Source: Opeltia flavorubescens (lineage: Eukaryota; Ascomycota; Lecanoromycetes; Teloschistales; Teloschistaceae). From it: a DNA stretch of 64,000 bases. The DNA lies in the NCBI GenBank assembly GCA_000442125.1, contig KE546976.1:1116001-1180000 (forward strand), in the 5' to 3' direction. A program made the position numbers and the translations under genes. The notes below the pieces were generated by a model. That model was not told the origin of the DNA. It saw only the letters and a program-made list of their open reading frames with translations, and made no database searches. Of this stretch, positions 1 to 12,868 are shown one piece after another; within the stretch, counting starts at the first letter, position 1; each line of letters begins with the position of its first letter.

Positions 1-807
1 AGAGAGAGCATAGGAGGAGGGATCACAGGCGGGCTTACGAGTGAAGTCCTGAAACTTTGCTGGATAGACCGCCAAAGGAGGATGCTATGGTGTTGAATTC
101 TACTTGCTTAATCGTAGTATTTGCAGTCTCGGCTTCGGGTTCTGTATGGACCATGTAGTCAGATCGAAAGAGTCCGAGGGATAGATTCTGTGGAGTTTAG
201 TCGAGGGGAAATCAATAGAGACATGTATGGTCTGGGATACCTGGACGTAGCCCTCTTTTTCTACCTCTAAATGGACTTCCCATAGCTTTGCAATGAAATC
301 ATCTACCTCGATCAGTCTGCGGTGATTTACAGATTAGGCACATATTTTATTATGATTCTTCCTCCAACTGCTTCTTGCCAAACGTGTGATGCGTATATTC
401 TATATACAATTTCGGACAAGGAATTTGAAATCGACAGGTTGCTGGAGCCAATAGCAGCATGTGGGATGAGATACATGAAAGTGAAAGGAGAACATGGGAT
501 CATACTCTTCGACTATGGCCTTCAACCAATTTCGATCTCGTGCAATTGCGGCATAAAGCTCATTGTACGAGCTCTGTATAGCTCTGGCTTCATTGAAACA
601 GCTACGTGGAAATAGACTTGGAAACAAGGTCACAGGAGCCGTCACAGCAACTGATCCGGATTGATTTATTTCTGCGGGCACAAAAGCAGGAGAAGGGCGA
701 ACAGCAAGACCGTTCAGAATTGACCAATCCTTAATGTTGGACAGCAAGAAGTCGCGCTGCTCGTTTGTAAGCTGGGGCGGATAGTCCGGATGTATTAAGG
801 CTGCCAT
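1..807 (-). CDS. gsh2: Glutathione synthetase, N-terminal part (cut by window edge)
   Basis: Glutathione synthetase joins gamma-glutamylcysteine and glycine using ATP in the cytosol, the last step of glutathione synthesis. Coding exons on the minus strand are 807-506, 316-241 and 187-39, about 175 residues; a donor at 38-37 starts an intron that runs off the window. Phases agree at both internal junctions. The first exon reads MAALIHPDYPP.. with APVTLFPSLFPR and YNELYA; exon 2 reads DDFIAKLWEVHLEVEKEGYVQ-like text; exon 3 has LGLFRSDYMVH and QVEFNTIASSFGGLS, the substrate-binding segment of eukaryotic GSS. The start ATG at 807 fits the family N-terminus. The first intron (317-505, 189 bp) is longer than most here. 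Transcribed divergently from the SNF2 gene. Assignment is by recognised family motifs. Confidence 0.93.
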
Positions 808-1526
808 AGAATGACTTGGAACTCAATCCCAATAACTTCTTTAGCCACTGGCGAGGTAAACAAAAGAACAGCTTGAAATACAGCAAGAAGGAAAATGTGG
901 TGAGAATATTAGTCTTGTCTCTCGCTCGGGGCGTGAATGACACCTCAAAGAAGTTAGTACAACATCAAGCCGCGGAAGCGGAAGCGCTAATGGAAAGCTT
1001 AGCTGGCGCACCGGTTTAACTAAAGCCCGTCACGCCTGTGCGCCAAGGCGGTGAGGCTTGACAGTGGCAGAACGGTCGACGTTTAGTCGCGATGTGAGTG
1101 CTGCCTATCTCACTTCGATTTCATGTCCAGATGAGACAAAAGCCAAGGCTTTCCTTGTCTGAAGTGGTACCCGTGAAGCAACCAGGTCTGACTTGAGGCT
1201 GAACACAAAATGAAATGAAATTTACTGCTGAACGCCGCTGAGAGTCACGAGTTCAACACAAGATCTCGAGCTCTTGTTCCCACGACCATATCAATGAAAG
1301 TATAAGCTTAATCAAACTGTACGCGTCTATACCTGCTTAACATACACCTCTGACATAATTTCTAGATCACGCACACGATATGAGGCATCTACCATCGATC
1401 CTTCCATTTTCAAAACGAGTCACTACTTTTACTTTGCGATCAACAACCCTTATTAATACAGCCTTCAAACCTACATCCATCTAAAACTCGGCCCTTCATC
1501 TTCCCTAATGATCTATTACAAATCTA
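808..1526. promoter_or_regulatory. Intergenic region between divergent gsh2 and SNF2 genes
   Basis: A 719-bp stretch between the start codons of two divergent genes, so it must hold both promoters and 5' leaders. Small open frames here lack coding character. The part just before 1527 is pyrimidine-rich, as is common upstream of ascomycete start codons. No specific operator can be named. Confidence 0.5.
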
Positions 1527-4500
1527 ATGGGACCTTTGATTGACCCATGGAGGAAGGATCCGTGGGGGTGGACCATCGAACAGGCCGTCACCTGGTTTTG
1601 TGATGAGACCTTCCCATTTCGAACCGTGAAAAACTCAGAGGCTCTTCCAGATGCCTCGTTACTGGCGCAGAAATTGAGAGAACACTGCATCGAAGGTGCA
1701 AGCCTTCTTACTGAGATCAACCATGTTTCGCTACGAGACGAATTCGGTCTTAGGGTTCTTGGCCAACGAGGGAATATATTACGGGAAATCAACCAATTGC
1801 GGAAGCGCTCCCAGGAATACTCCGACTACATACAAAATCAAGCGCCGAATCCTTCGTCGGGTTATTGCGCTGCAGGGTTCGACACCGCTTCTATTTATTC
1901 TCGTCCTTCTCTAGCACCGGTTGTGCCAGCCTCGCCATTGGATGTATCGTCTTATGTAAATCTTCAGCCAATCGGTCATACCCGGAACGCATGGCAGCCA
2001 GGACAGCCTGTATTGCACAATGGAAAGGTGTCCGATCTGGCAACCTCATACCGGCAGAGCCTGCAGTGGCTCGATCAACTGCCTATTGAGCCGGAACCGT
2101 TGAATGTTGGTGCATCACCCGAGACACGTGATGAACTGAGTGAGCATACGAAGAATCAAGAGCAAAGCCAAACCTTGCGAGTTTCCGAGCCTTTTCCCAA
2201 TGAAGCAGACATCGTGACCGATTCATCTAAGCCAGCTGCACCCTCAATACTATTACCACCTCCAGAAAAGACAGCAGACGAGCAGACGCCGCTCATGCAA
2301 AATGAGACGATTATTATTGACAAGAATGGTAATAAGCGGCGAAGATTGGTTCTTACTACTGCAGCTCCCACAGATCTCGATCGTCAGGTGAGCGCACTGA
2401 CAGGCGGCACAAATTCTTGTAACGGTCACAATGGACAGCAACCGGCAATTTTGGATGGGTCTCCGAGACAGAACAATGCTGCTAATATTGAGGAGCAAGA
2501 GACGACGACAATGGTATTGCAAGAGCTACCAGATGAAACACAGATTACTTCTACCGTCTCGCCTGACAAAATCCATGAAATTGGCGACGTCCATTTGAAG
2601 AATACGAAACCAGAGCCTTTACTTTCAACACAATCTCGAGGCTATCTAGGAACGAAGGCCGTGCTTGTGGATGATATTTTCTACGAACGGGATAATGCAA
2701 TACAGAAGCTTTCTGGTGGCCACGTTATTCGAACCATACCAGATGATGATGAGCAAGGGTCAGACAACTTCTTTTTCACCAGCACTGCAGCAGGCGATGG
2801 TCAGCGGCGGTACTTCAAATCCAGGATTCACTACTTTCTCCGCCAAGAAGTCGAGGAGCTTCGACGTGGGAACAAGTTTTACTTAGGTATTCGCCCTTAT
2901 CCTGACAGGCTCATGTCGAGACATCAACCATTATCGATCACAATTTTTGAGCCCAAATCAGATCATGTTCTCGCAACAAGGAAGGATAGGGCTCAATGGA
3001 CTTCAAACGACCCGTTAAGTCTTCTCGGTCAGCGTCCTGGCAGTCCGGAGGCAGACGACTTGAATGTGCCAATTTCACCTCAAGAAGCAAACGATGATGA
3101 TTGGGCGTATTTAGAGAAATGGAATCACATCTCAGGGCATAACGACGTACTTCCCATCTACGGAGACTCCGGTTCTGAAGGCGAATACGATCTAGATACT
3201 TGGCGTGAGATCGAAAAGGAGGAAGGTGGCAAACTCGCAAGGCCTTTGGGTCGCTCAAAGCAGATTAAGAAATTAGATGCAGAAGAGGTGGTAGATGCAA
3301 TTGACGACGCAATCAAGTCGATGATCGAAGTTTGGAAGGATAACAGACTTCCACGACTTTTGCGCACTGCCTGGAGGTTATGGTCGAAATCAAGGCGTGA
3401 TAGGACTAAGCAGATCCAGATCTCTGCACTTTCTTCTGATGTGCAGCACCTCAACCACCGCTTTGATAAATTACGCAAGGAAATTGCCAACGAAAAGTGG
3501 ACATCCACAGCAAGAGTCAAAAGACAATGTGAAAGTATGCGTAGGACTATATACGATCTCCAGGACTCAGAGTGGAAGATATCGATGCTCCAGTTGAAGA
3601 AAAGGCCGGAAAAACCTCAAGAGCTGTACAAAAGTCAAACTAAAAAGACGAATGGTAACCAGGCTCTCCAGGAAGACCTGAACAGAGACACGGACACAAG
3701 CATGGTTGAAACCTCGTCGGGCGAAGACCTTGATGGTTTCATCGTCGACGACGAAGAATCAATGACTGCTAACGAGGATGTCACTATGATGGATGGAGCC
3801 GACAATGATGCAACCAAAATCGACAAAGATTCAGAGACTGGCGATGGTTCCTGTTCAATGGATGAGAGCTCAGATGACGAACCCATGTGTAACGGAAACT
3901 CAAGTGTGGACGTCGCAACCACGACTCAGGACGAGGCGCCATTGCAGACAATGGAAATGGAAAAGCCATCACCGAAAGTTCTCAAAGAAGAGTCATCTTC
4001 TCAGCCCCAAGCGAGAGTGCGAAGTCCTGTAGACGTGGTCGATTTAACGCTGGATTCCGATGCTAGCGAATCTGAAGCACCACCTCATCGAACGACTGCA
4101 AAAGGCTTTACCAGTGCAAGTCCCTCTATTCCGCCCAATCACGACGATGAGGACCCTTTCCAGCGCAGCCAGAGGAAAAAGGCAATGTTCAAGGTTCCAC
4201 CTAACCTCACACATGTTGTAGATTTAGAGAATGATTCTGCTTACGACTCAGCGCCTGAGATGGTCACGCCGCCGAAGCTGCCGAGTTTGGACGATTGGAA
4301 AGGAATAAGTGAGATCGACCCGATGCTACTTATAGAGAGAGCAGACCGAAAACGCCTTCTCATTTACATCCTTGCAAGAGTCGACCTCTCGAGACGTAAG
4401 AACGCTTATAAGTATATCAGGACCCATGATCTTATTACAGCACAAGATGGCATCTGGCGGTCCATCAAGAGTATCCTTGGCTATCGCAACGAGGTTATTG

Positions 4501-7500
4501 GCACCGAAAGCAAAGAAGAATCTAAAACACTCAAGGATATCACAGCGTGGTTCATCGAATGGACTAACGTAGTGATTATCAACAAAAAAAATGGTGGATA
4601 CAAAGACTACTTCCAAGTTGCATTCACAGACAAGGAAGGCTTTGAGCCTTTCTACAACTTCATTCACGAATTGCGCTGTCTCGTCGATTTCAAGCTGTCC
4701 GATGATGAAAGCAAGAGCGGTATCAAGAAACGTCCGCTTGAAGGCAGCCATGCTCTTGAGTCAAGCCCAATGAATAGTCAGACTACACCATCGAAGCAGA
4801 AAAGAACCCTCTTAGAATACTCTGATGGCGAAGAATCCCCCAGTTCGAATCGGAAGAACAAGAAGAGAAAGTACGCGGTCCCTGAGAGTCAAGAAGCCGC
4901 TGATATCCGGAAGAAGGCTCACGAGCGTGTCGCCGGACGTGATGAACGACAACGTAGGTTGAAGCAGAGCCTACAGAAGATGGGCCAGACCGAAGACGAT
5001 CCATCTAAGGTAGCCGTGAATTTGGGAAAACTTGATAATCAGGAGCTTATATTCTTCCCTACCTCCATTGGAGAAAGGATTCAACCACATCAAAAAGACG
5101 GCGTACGGTTCTTGTGGCGAGAAATTATCGAGGATCACGCGTCAAAGCAAGGATGTCTGCTTGCTCAGACCATGGGGCTTGGTAAGACTATGCAGATTAT
5201 TAGCTTTCTCGTGCTAGTTGCAGAGGCATCGAAATCGCCGAATCGAAATATCCGCAATCAAATTCCGCGGCGCCTTCGAGAGTCTAAGACTCTAGTTCTT
5301 TGCCCTCCATCGTTGATCGAGAACTGGTACGAAGAATTCCTCAAATGGGGTCCCGAGGATTTGACGGAGAGTATTGGCGATATTCGACAAGTCTCATCCT
5401 CTATGTCCCTTGAAGAGCGGTTGCAGGCAATCGAAGAATGGGGTGCCGAAGGTGGCATCCTCCTGATTGGTTATCAAATTTTGACGACGATTATTGACCC
5501 TTCGCTGAAAAAACCTGGAGCACATAGAACCGAGCTGGACCTTAATAGACAGCACGCGGTGACGGACATTCTCCTCACTAAGCCAAGGATTGTCATCGCT
5601 GACGAAGCCCATATGGCAAAGAACAGGGAGTCGAAATTAAATAAGATCTTCTCGCGTTTCAAAACAGGGAGTCGCATTGCCATGACAGGCTCTCCATTAA
5701 GTAATAATCTCAGCGAATACTATGCCTTAATCGAGTGGGTTGCTCCAGGTTATCTCGGTGAACACAGGGAGTTTGTGGCACATTACGAGGAGCCAATCAA
5801 TGCAGGTCTCTACCAAGACAGCGCCCCCTCAGTATGGCGGAAAGGCCTCAAGAAGCTTGAATTGTTCAAGCGAGAAGTGCAGCCAAAGATTCATCGAGCT
5901 GACCTCTCAGCTCTCGCATCTCGCTTAAAGGGAAAGTCGGAATTCGTTATCAAGGTTCCTCTTACACCCTTGCAGGAGGAGCTTTACCGGACATTCGTGG
6001 ACTCAATGGGCGAAAAGTTTAAGGAGCAGCAGGATTCACGCTCGACTACCCTTTGGGCACTGGTTGATGTTTTGCGATTGGTCTGCAATCATCCAAAATG
6101 CTTCTACGATAAAGTGACGAAAACTCAAATGGCTAAAGGCAAAAAGCAGAACCAAAAGCAACGGCGAGCTTCAATTGACAATCAAGACGTAGAGCTTGAG
6201 GATTTGGCACCCGAGGAATTGGGAATCACCGCCGATGCTGCCAAACGTCAGCTGAAACCATTTGAGGACTGGCAAAAAGAACAGCATCGTCGTGTACCTC
6301 TCGACTCACTATCGCTAGCGTACAAGATGGAATTGCTAATGCAGATCATCAAGCATTCGAAAGCCGCAGGCGACAAAGTCCTCGTCTTTTCTCATAGTCT
6401 GTTAACGCTCAACTACATTACGAATGTACTCACAAGTGACGACCAAAAATTCCTCAGGCTGGACGGATCGGTTCCTACCGCCAAACGCCAGGCGATGACG
6501 AAAAAGTTCAATGAAATGTCCGTAGATATTCTTCTCATTTCCACAAAGGCAGGAGGTACCGGACTGAATCTTTACGGCGCCAATAGAGTCATTATCCTCG
6601 ACGATAACTTCAACCCCACATGGGAAGAGCAAGCAATTGGCAGAGCGTACCGCATTGGGCAGACAAAGCATGTTTACGTGTACCGCTTGACCACTGGAGG
6701 TACCTTTGAAGAAGCCCTTCACAATCAATCGCTCTTCAAACAGCAGCTCGCAACGAGGGCGGTAGATCAGCGGAATATCGCGAGGCTGGCCTCTCGAAGT
6801 GCCGATTACTTTCGGCCACTGGAACATGTAGAACAGAAAGATCTGGGCCCATTCAAGGGAAAGGATCCGGATGTCCTAGACAAGATCCTAGCCTCGCAAG
6901 ACAAGTAAGTGCCATTTCTCGGCCTGCTTGTAACCCCACTGACGATTTTTAGTGGCTGCTTCATTCGCAACATTGTACCATGCGAGACATTCCAGCAAGA
7001 GGTCGAGGAGAAGCTTACCGACGAGGAACAGAAAGAGGTGGAGAGGGAGGAACAAATGAGTCGATTACGCCGAACAGATCCAGCGGCCTACCAAGCGAAG
7101 GTAATGGCAAATTCAGCACCGTCCAACTTCCAGCCGTCCCAAAATGCGAATGCAGCAGCCGGAGGCATGCCCACAAGAATCAAGATCATTGGTCCGAAGC
7201 CACCAAACCAGACGGTAAACCCTGAAGTATCTGGTGGAATAGCCGGTTCACCGCTCGTCCTTCCTGACGCACCGAAGACTCCCTCAGAGGCAGAAGAGCT
7301 ACCAGATTCAAGCCGAATATTATTCAACCCGGGTCCACAGGGATTTCAATTGACTGCTCCTGTCATGTCGAATGGTGCTGTTCTACCCCATCAAGATTTC
7401 GGGCCTGCGATGAATTCTTCTGATTCGGTTAAAACTGACTTGATGAAAATTTTTGGTCCGCCCCCTCAACAACAAACCGGACCTGTTAAATATTACTTAC

Positions 7501-7514
7501 CGAAATGGGTGTGA
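1527..7514 (+). CDS. SNF2-family chromatin remodeler (Rad54/ATRX/ARIP4-like) with N-terminal SAM-like domain
   Basis: Two exons, 1527-6904 and 6953-7514, with a 48-bp intron (GTAAGT donor, CTGAC branch); predicted 1979 aa. Residues ~12-95 look like a SAM domain (W..EQAVTWFC, LREHCIEGASLL, FGLRVLGQR). After a long acidic, low-complexity middle comes a complete SNF2 ATPase: Walker A QTMGLGKT near residue 1211, DEAH box near 1359, TGSPLSNNLSEYY, and the helicase C lobe with STKAGGTGLNL and QAIGRAYRIGQ near 1703. Near residue 835 VDVVDLTLDSD is a textbook SUMO-interacting motif followed by acidic serines; VVDLENDSAYDS near 895 may be a second. The family remodels or translocates on chromatin in the nucleus. 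The SAM plus SUMO-binding layout and the Rad54-like core fit an ARIP4/ATRX relative rather than Rad54 itself; the subfamily is inferred. Confidence 0.93.
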
Positions 7515-8736
7515 GCCATCGTTAATGCCAGATTCCTTAGGGAGCGGCTCATGGTTTGTGTCGAGTAGGCAAGACATAAGCCAATGCTCATCGCGACTAG
7601 CGAACTGCGAATTGCGAATACGCCATTCGAAATCGGCAGATCCGGTCTCAACTGCCCATTCCATCCTAGAGGGGCTACCTCGTCCTGTCGGCGAGAGCGG
7701 GTACTTTATCTAGAGCTATGGAAATGGTGCTAGAGGAAAAGCTTTTTTGGGCTTATTTCATTCTCTCATTAACGATTTGGGAAGACTTTGCATAATTTAG
7801 TCAGCATGCATTACGAAGTGTGGGCTAATGCGCGGTGTTTTGCTTTCATTTGGCTTTGATACCCCTGGTCGCATTGGAGCGCCTGGTGTTTTGCTTTCTT
7901 CACTTCACGAGCATCATTAAGTTCAGAATGCTTCTACACAGACAAGAGAATACAGGTATATTTTACCTATTGTTTTATGACTCGTGCACAGCCACTCTCT
8001 TGCTACCTGTCTAGAGTTCGATGACAAGAGGTGAAAGTACGGTATCTGCTTCGGAGGCTGAGTCAGGATTCGAGAGACGCGTATGATAGCGATTGGGGCG
8101 TTAGGTTGCGCCGTCAACTCAAGCCAATAACAGATCGTCGCTCAATGCGTAGAATGGACGGATTCGACGTTTCAACTGTACACATGACGTATGCGATTCT
8201 TGGGAAGCAGAGAGGCCCGCGACTACAAATGCACGACATTCAATCCTAGAAGGACCTGGAAGGAAGCTAGAGATATCCAATCAAGGCTTTCCAGAAAAGG
8301 TATTCATCGTAGAGAACTTGCGGTCAGCGAACTATTCGATGTTCATAGCGGTGACCGACTTTCTTCTGCATAGAAATGGGCCAATCAGCGAAGCAAGAAA
8401 ACGGCTGATACATCATCTAGACCCGATTGGGTAACTGCAGCACAACGGCAAAGGGAGAAGATGCGTCTCTCGATCGGACTTCCATAGAATAGATCCTCTC
8501 TCCCCGCACCCACCATTATTCTAGAAAGTCCTTCTAGTTCCGTCATCATCGCTTTTCCCCCGAATTTCCCCCGATTTCGATCCAAACGCTATAGCAATTG
8601 ACGTTCGTGCTTCAGCCGTTCCCAAACCAGAGCCCCAATTGTTGCTTTCGCAAAGAGTCTTTGGAAACCGTCGTCAGTTCCACACATTCTGGCAATGGCT
8701 TTCCTCGAGAATCACGACTAACAATTCTTTCAGACA
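7515..8736. other. Intergenic region and 5' leader of the ALA synthase gene
   Basis: About 1.2 kb between the SNF2 stop and the ALAS start. No open frame here resembles a protein I know. The last ~250 bp probably form the ALAS promoter and leader, with a likely 5'-UTR intron acceptor just before the ATG. Confidence 0.5.
8715..8733 (+). other. Probable 3' end of a 5'-UTR intron upstream of ALAS
   Basis: A CTAAC branch-type sequence followed by a pyrimidine run and CAG ends three bases before the ATG at 8737. This is a complete fungal acceptor site. No matching donor was fixed with certainty, so the intron length is unknown. Confidence 0.45.
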
Positions 8737-10650
8737 ATGGAGACGCTCCTTCGACAGTCCCGTCCAATGTGTCCCTTCCTCAGCAAGACCTCGCCCGCCA
8801 CCCTTCGTTCGCTCTCGACAACCACCCATCGCGCCTCGCCATGCGGAGGAACTATGTCCAACTTACAAGTCCTTGCTCGCAGATGCCCCGTCATGGGCCA
8901 AGCCATGACGATTCAGGCTGCGAAGACCGGTGGCCATAGTCTTAGTGGTGCATTCGGTGGTACTCGCGCCTACGGATCCTTCAGTGGCAAAGCCAAACTT
9001 CATACTACTAGAGTTAAGCAAGCTACAGTGGACCACAGCCATTTGAGGCCTCGTGATACGTGTGAGAGTATCTGTGCACAGTCCTGATGAAAATCCACTG
9101 ACCATGATTTAGCCGCTGCTTTGCTCAACGTTGAGAAGCCAGTCCACGAGAGAAAACCTGACGTTGCTGTTCCTGGACCAAAGCCCGCCGCACCTCAATT
9201 GGCCAAATTCAACTACGAGGGTTTCTACAATGCTGAGCTGGACAAAAAGCACAAGGACAAGTCTTACCGCTACTTCAACAACATCAACCGTCTTGCCAAG
9301 GAGTTTCCCCAAGCGCACATGGCCAATAAAGACGAGCGGGTCACAGTCTGGTGCTCCAATGATTACTTAGGAATGGGCCGTAACCCCAAAGTTCTTAAAG
9401 CTACGCATGAAACACTTGACAAGTATGGAGCTGGCGCGGGAGGAACTAGAAACATTTCTGGCCATAATCAGCACGCCGTCGACTTGGAGCGGACACTCGC
9501 CAAATTACATGCCCAAGAAGCCGCATTGGTCTTTACGTCCTGTTACGTCGCCAATGATGCGACATTGGCAACGCTCGGCAGCAAGCTTCCCAATTGCGTC
9601 ATCCTCTCCGATAGCATGAACCATGCTTCCATGATCCAAGGGATTCGGCATTCAGGTGCGAAAAAGATGGTCTTCCGGCACAATGACGTTGCGGATCTCG
9701 AGGCCAAACTTGCTTCTTTGCCCAATGATGTTCCCAAGATTATTGCTTTCGAGAGCGTTTACAGCATGTGCGGCTCAGTTGGGCCTATTGAAGAAATATG
9801 CGACTTGGCCGATAAGTACGGCGCGCTTACTTTCCTCGATGAGGTTCATGCAGTCGGCATGTATGGACCAAATGGCGCTGGCGTTGCTGAACATCTCGAC
9901 TACGAAGCGCATGCCGCAGGCCGACCTCGAGGTACTATCATGGAGCGTATCGATATCATTACTGGGACACTCGGAAAAGCCTACGGTTGCGTAGGTGGCT
10001 ACATTGCTGGCTCTGCTAAGATGGTCGATACAATCCGCTCGCTCGCTCCAGGCTTTATCTTCACCACCTCCCTTCCACCGGCGACCATGGCTGGTGCCAA
10101 GGCAGCTATTGAACATCAAATGGAATATCAGGGCGATCGACGCCTTCAGCAGCTCCATACACGAGAGGTCAAGGCCGCGCTTGGGGAGAAGGGGATTCCA
10201 GTGATTCCAAATCCATCGCATATTGTACCCATTTTGGTTGGGAACGCCGAGGTGGCAAAGAAAGCTAGCGACCTCCTACTCGAGGATTGGGGTGTGTATG
10301 TTCAGGCTATCAATTACCCTACTGTTCCCGTAGGCGAGGAGCGCCTTCGCATCACCCCTACACCTGGTCATGTACCCGAGTACCAAGCACATCTGGTTGA
10401 GGCTTTGGAGGATGTATGGGTGAAGCTTGGTATCAAAAGGACCGAGGATTGGGCAGCTGAAGGCGGGTTCATTGGCGTGGGTGTGCCTGGCAAAGCTGAA
10501 GAAGAAGCGCCCCTTTGGACGGATGAGCAGTTGGGTTTGATGGCTCGTCAAATCGATAGTGAAGCTGTGGCCGAAGTTAGTGAGATGGAAGTTGAGAGAG
10601 CTAGCATGGAGGTTGAGAGAGTGAGAGTGGCTGTTGCAGCTAGTGCTTGA
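8737..10650 (+). CDS. hem1: 5-aminolevulinate synthase, mitochondrial
   Basis: Exons 8737-9061 and 9113-10650, 51-bp intron, 620 aa, close to the usual fungal length. The enzyme condenses glycine and succinyl-CoA to 5-aminolevulinate with pyridoxal phosphate, the first step of heme synthesis in the mitochondrial matrix. The N-terminus is basic and hydroxylated like a mitochondrial targeting peptide and carries two Cys-Pro heme-regulatory motifs, MCPFL (Cys12) and RCPVMG (Cys50), which in this family mediate feedback by heme. The fold motifs [23 protein letters not shown] (~214), [10 protein letters not shown] and GTLGKAYG are present, with the PLP lysine near residue 396. The C-terminus adds a short repeated MEVER tail. 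The start was chosen for the family-like [14 protein letters not shown] opening. Confidence 0.97.
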
Positions 10651-11405
10651 GGGCTTGTTTATAGATCTAGGGATGTATCCCGTTTTCGAGGTTGATGGAT
10701 ATTACTGTTTACGGAAAAGTCAGCACTGTATGCTCCTTTAATATGTGACAGACAGATGCTTTTCTCCATCTTCATTTCTAGATCGAAATCTCCCCAATTA
10801 AGAACGCAACGATTAGGAGACCGCTTTCTAGCCGAAGTTCTTCCATGGAGCTAAATCAAATGAAGGTATTTTCTGCCCTTAAAGTCCATAGATCGATTCA
10901 CCTTTTATGATAGTCGATACGAGGTTTACAGCAAGTCGATACAGCGACTTTGCTGCCAGCTTTTTGACAATCGTCGTTGTAAATACCCAAGATAAGTCTT
11001 GTGGGGTTGTAATATTATTTGGTACAAATTTCTCTTATTTGAGACCGCTACAATATTTGTTGCGAAGCATTCTCACAGTGTGGTATTGAGGCTATATGCA
11101 AGAACTAGAGGATTGTGAGCGTTTTTCATTAATGGTGATCATGCTTATCGTGTATTTATGTCCTCTGTATCTATCCTATCGTATTTTCATCCTTTCCATC
11201 CACCTCCCCAATCTTCACTCGAGCCCGTTTAGCTCTTCTCCTCCACTGCTACCAGCTCATATACAGCATGCATACACACATCCAGAACAATTCTCATACG
11301 CCAGCCCAAACATCAAAACGCCAATACCCCTCTCTCCATTTCTCCTCTCATTCCATACTGAAACACGCCTCACATTTCCCTAGAAAAACACCTCGCATTC
11401 GATAT
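10651..11405. other. Intergenic region between converging genes
   Basis: About 755 bp between the stops of ALAS (+) and the small secreted protein gene (-). It should hold both 3' UTRs. It is AT-rich near 10700-11150 and C-rich near 11200-11380. I see no gene. Confidence 0.5.
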
Positions 11406-12062
11406 TCAAGAAGTGCAGTTGCTCGGAGGGATCGTCACAAAATGATGCGGATCGGTCGTAAAATCCTGATACCCGCCATCTTGGCAGATGGAATTGTAGT
11501 AGACACCTGCGTCTTTTCGTTCCAGAATGGGAGCGTCAGCGAAATGTTTTTCTAAGTTCAAATCTGTAATGTCTCTTTATATGCCCTTTCTCACTTGTTT
11601 CGTGATTTCATGCATGCATTTATCTATTTACGCGACTCCACTGAAAGAATTGAGTGCATGTAGAAGAAACGTATCGTGAACATGAGAATGAGAAGACAAG
11701 GAACATACAAGGATTCTCCCCATAAGGCGGGTTCCCACACGTGGCTAGGTAACAAGCTGTGATATTGGCGTTACCGTCAGGGGTGCAGACAGCGCAGTCT
11801 CCGTATTCTTGAATGCAGGCGTACTGAAGGTATTTGTTCCGGATTAGTGAACATGCCGATCACGAGAGATAGGTGTCAAGGGGTGTTATGGGACGATGAA
11901 TGGATTGGTGTTGATCTGAGAATGATAGGGAAGACGTACGAGACATGGTGGCGGGGGAACGAAATTGGAGAGGCCTGAGCCAGTGCCTTGTGGGAGGGCG
12001 GCTGCGGATGTGAAGGTGGAGAGGAAGGGGGTAAGGATGAGGGCGTATGTGGATGGTTTCAT
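11406..12062 (-). CDS. Small secreted cysteine-containing protein, three short exons
   Basis: Minus-strand exons 12062-11940, 11823-11709 and 11563-11406 join in phase to give 131 aa; introns are 116 and 145 bp with GTACGT and GTATGT donors. The protein starts MKPSTYALILTPFLSTFTSAA, a signal peptide probably cut after ~22 residues. The mature part has eight cysteines (CLYAC, DCAVC, ACYLATC, SICQDG, SNCTS), two in CxxC-like spacing, and NIT and NCTS sites that could be N-glycosylated. It resembles no family I can name; the size and cysteines suggest an apoplastic or effector-type protein, which is inference. Each exon is short, so plain open-frame searches miss it. The last acceptor is the least certain: the next AG would put a stop right at the junction. 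Confidence 0.65.
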
Positions 12063-12868
12063 GTTTGGGAGAATGAAGTTGGGAGTCTGTAAAAGCTTGC
12101 GGTCGAATTAATTTAGAAGACAATGGAGCGCTGATGAGGTCTTTTGTAGGAGGATTTGCAGGTAGCTAATGTTGGAGACACAATAATGAGATAGAGGAAT
12201 AATAAATATATAGGCTGATTAGGGACTATGGACATTTGGGCTGACTTGTCTTTCATAGCGGTAAGAATACGATGATGAGGCCGGATAGTGGAGACCCACG
12301 CAATACGGGTCTCTGTCGTAGGGAAGTAACGACCATTGAGCGCCGGCTATCCTTTGTGTCACGATAAGCCGGAACTTTCTCTTCGGTGCCTTGGAAAGTC
12401 ACGGCGAAAGATTTGCAGCCTGCTGACCGCGATCTTGATTGGCTCTCGCCATGACAGTATCTTCATTCATTGTGGCGTAGTGCATCAAAATGAAGTTTAA
12501 ACAGCTGGCTTATATTACGGCTTTGATCACTCGCCCAATAGCAGCAGGTACATCTTTCTGAATCTGAGGGTAGTCACTAGCCCTTAGACGTACCGGCTGT
12601 ACCTGCAGACCATAATGCGGCTGACCGCCGCCCACGCGAGCTTATTGGTTGTAGGTCCCGAGCAAAACCTTCACTCAGCCGCAAACCTCCGAGTATGGGT
12701 CGGATTCGAAGATCACGTGGAGCGCTCAGGGTAGCAATCGGATAGACCTTTCCGAAACTGGCTGCAAGGCATATGTGTCTTAGCTGACAAAGTGACATGC
12801 ATTGAAACTTACAGGCAGAACACGAAGTCGACACCCAATCCCGATATTTCTCACGAGATTAAGAACGA
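12063..12868. other. Intergenic region between the secreted-protein gene and RIX1
   Basis: About 0.8 kb holding the promoter of the secreted-protein gene (reading left) and the 3' UTR of RIX1. No protein-like open frame was recognised. Confidence 0.45.
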
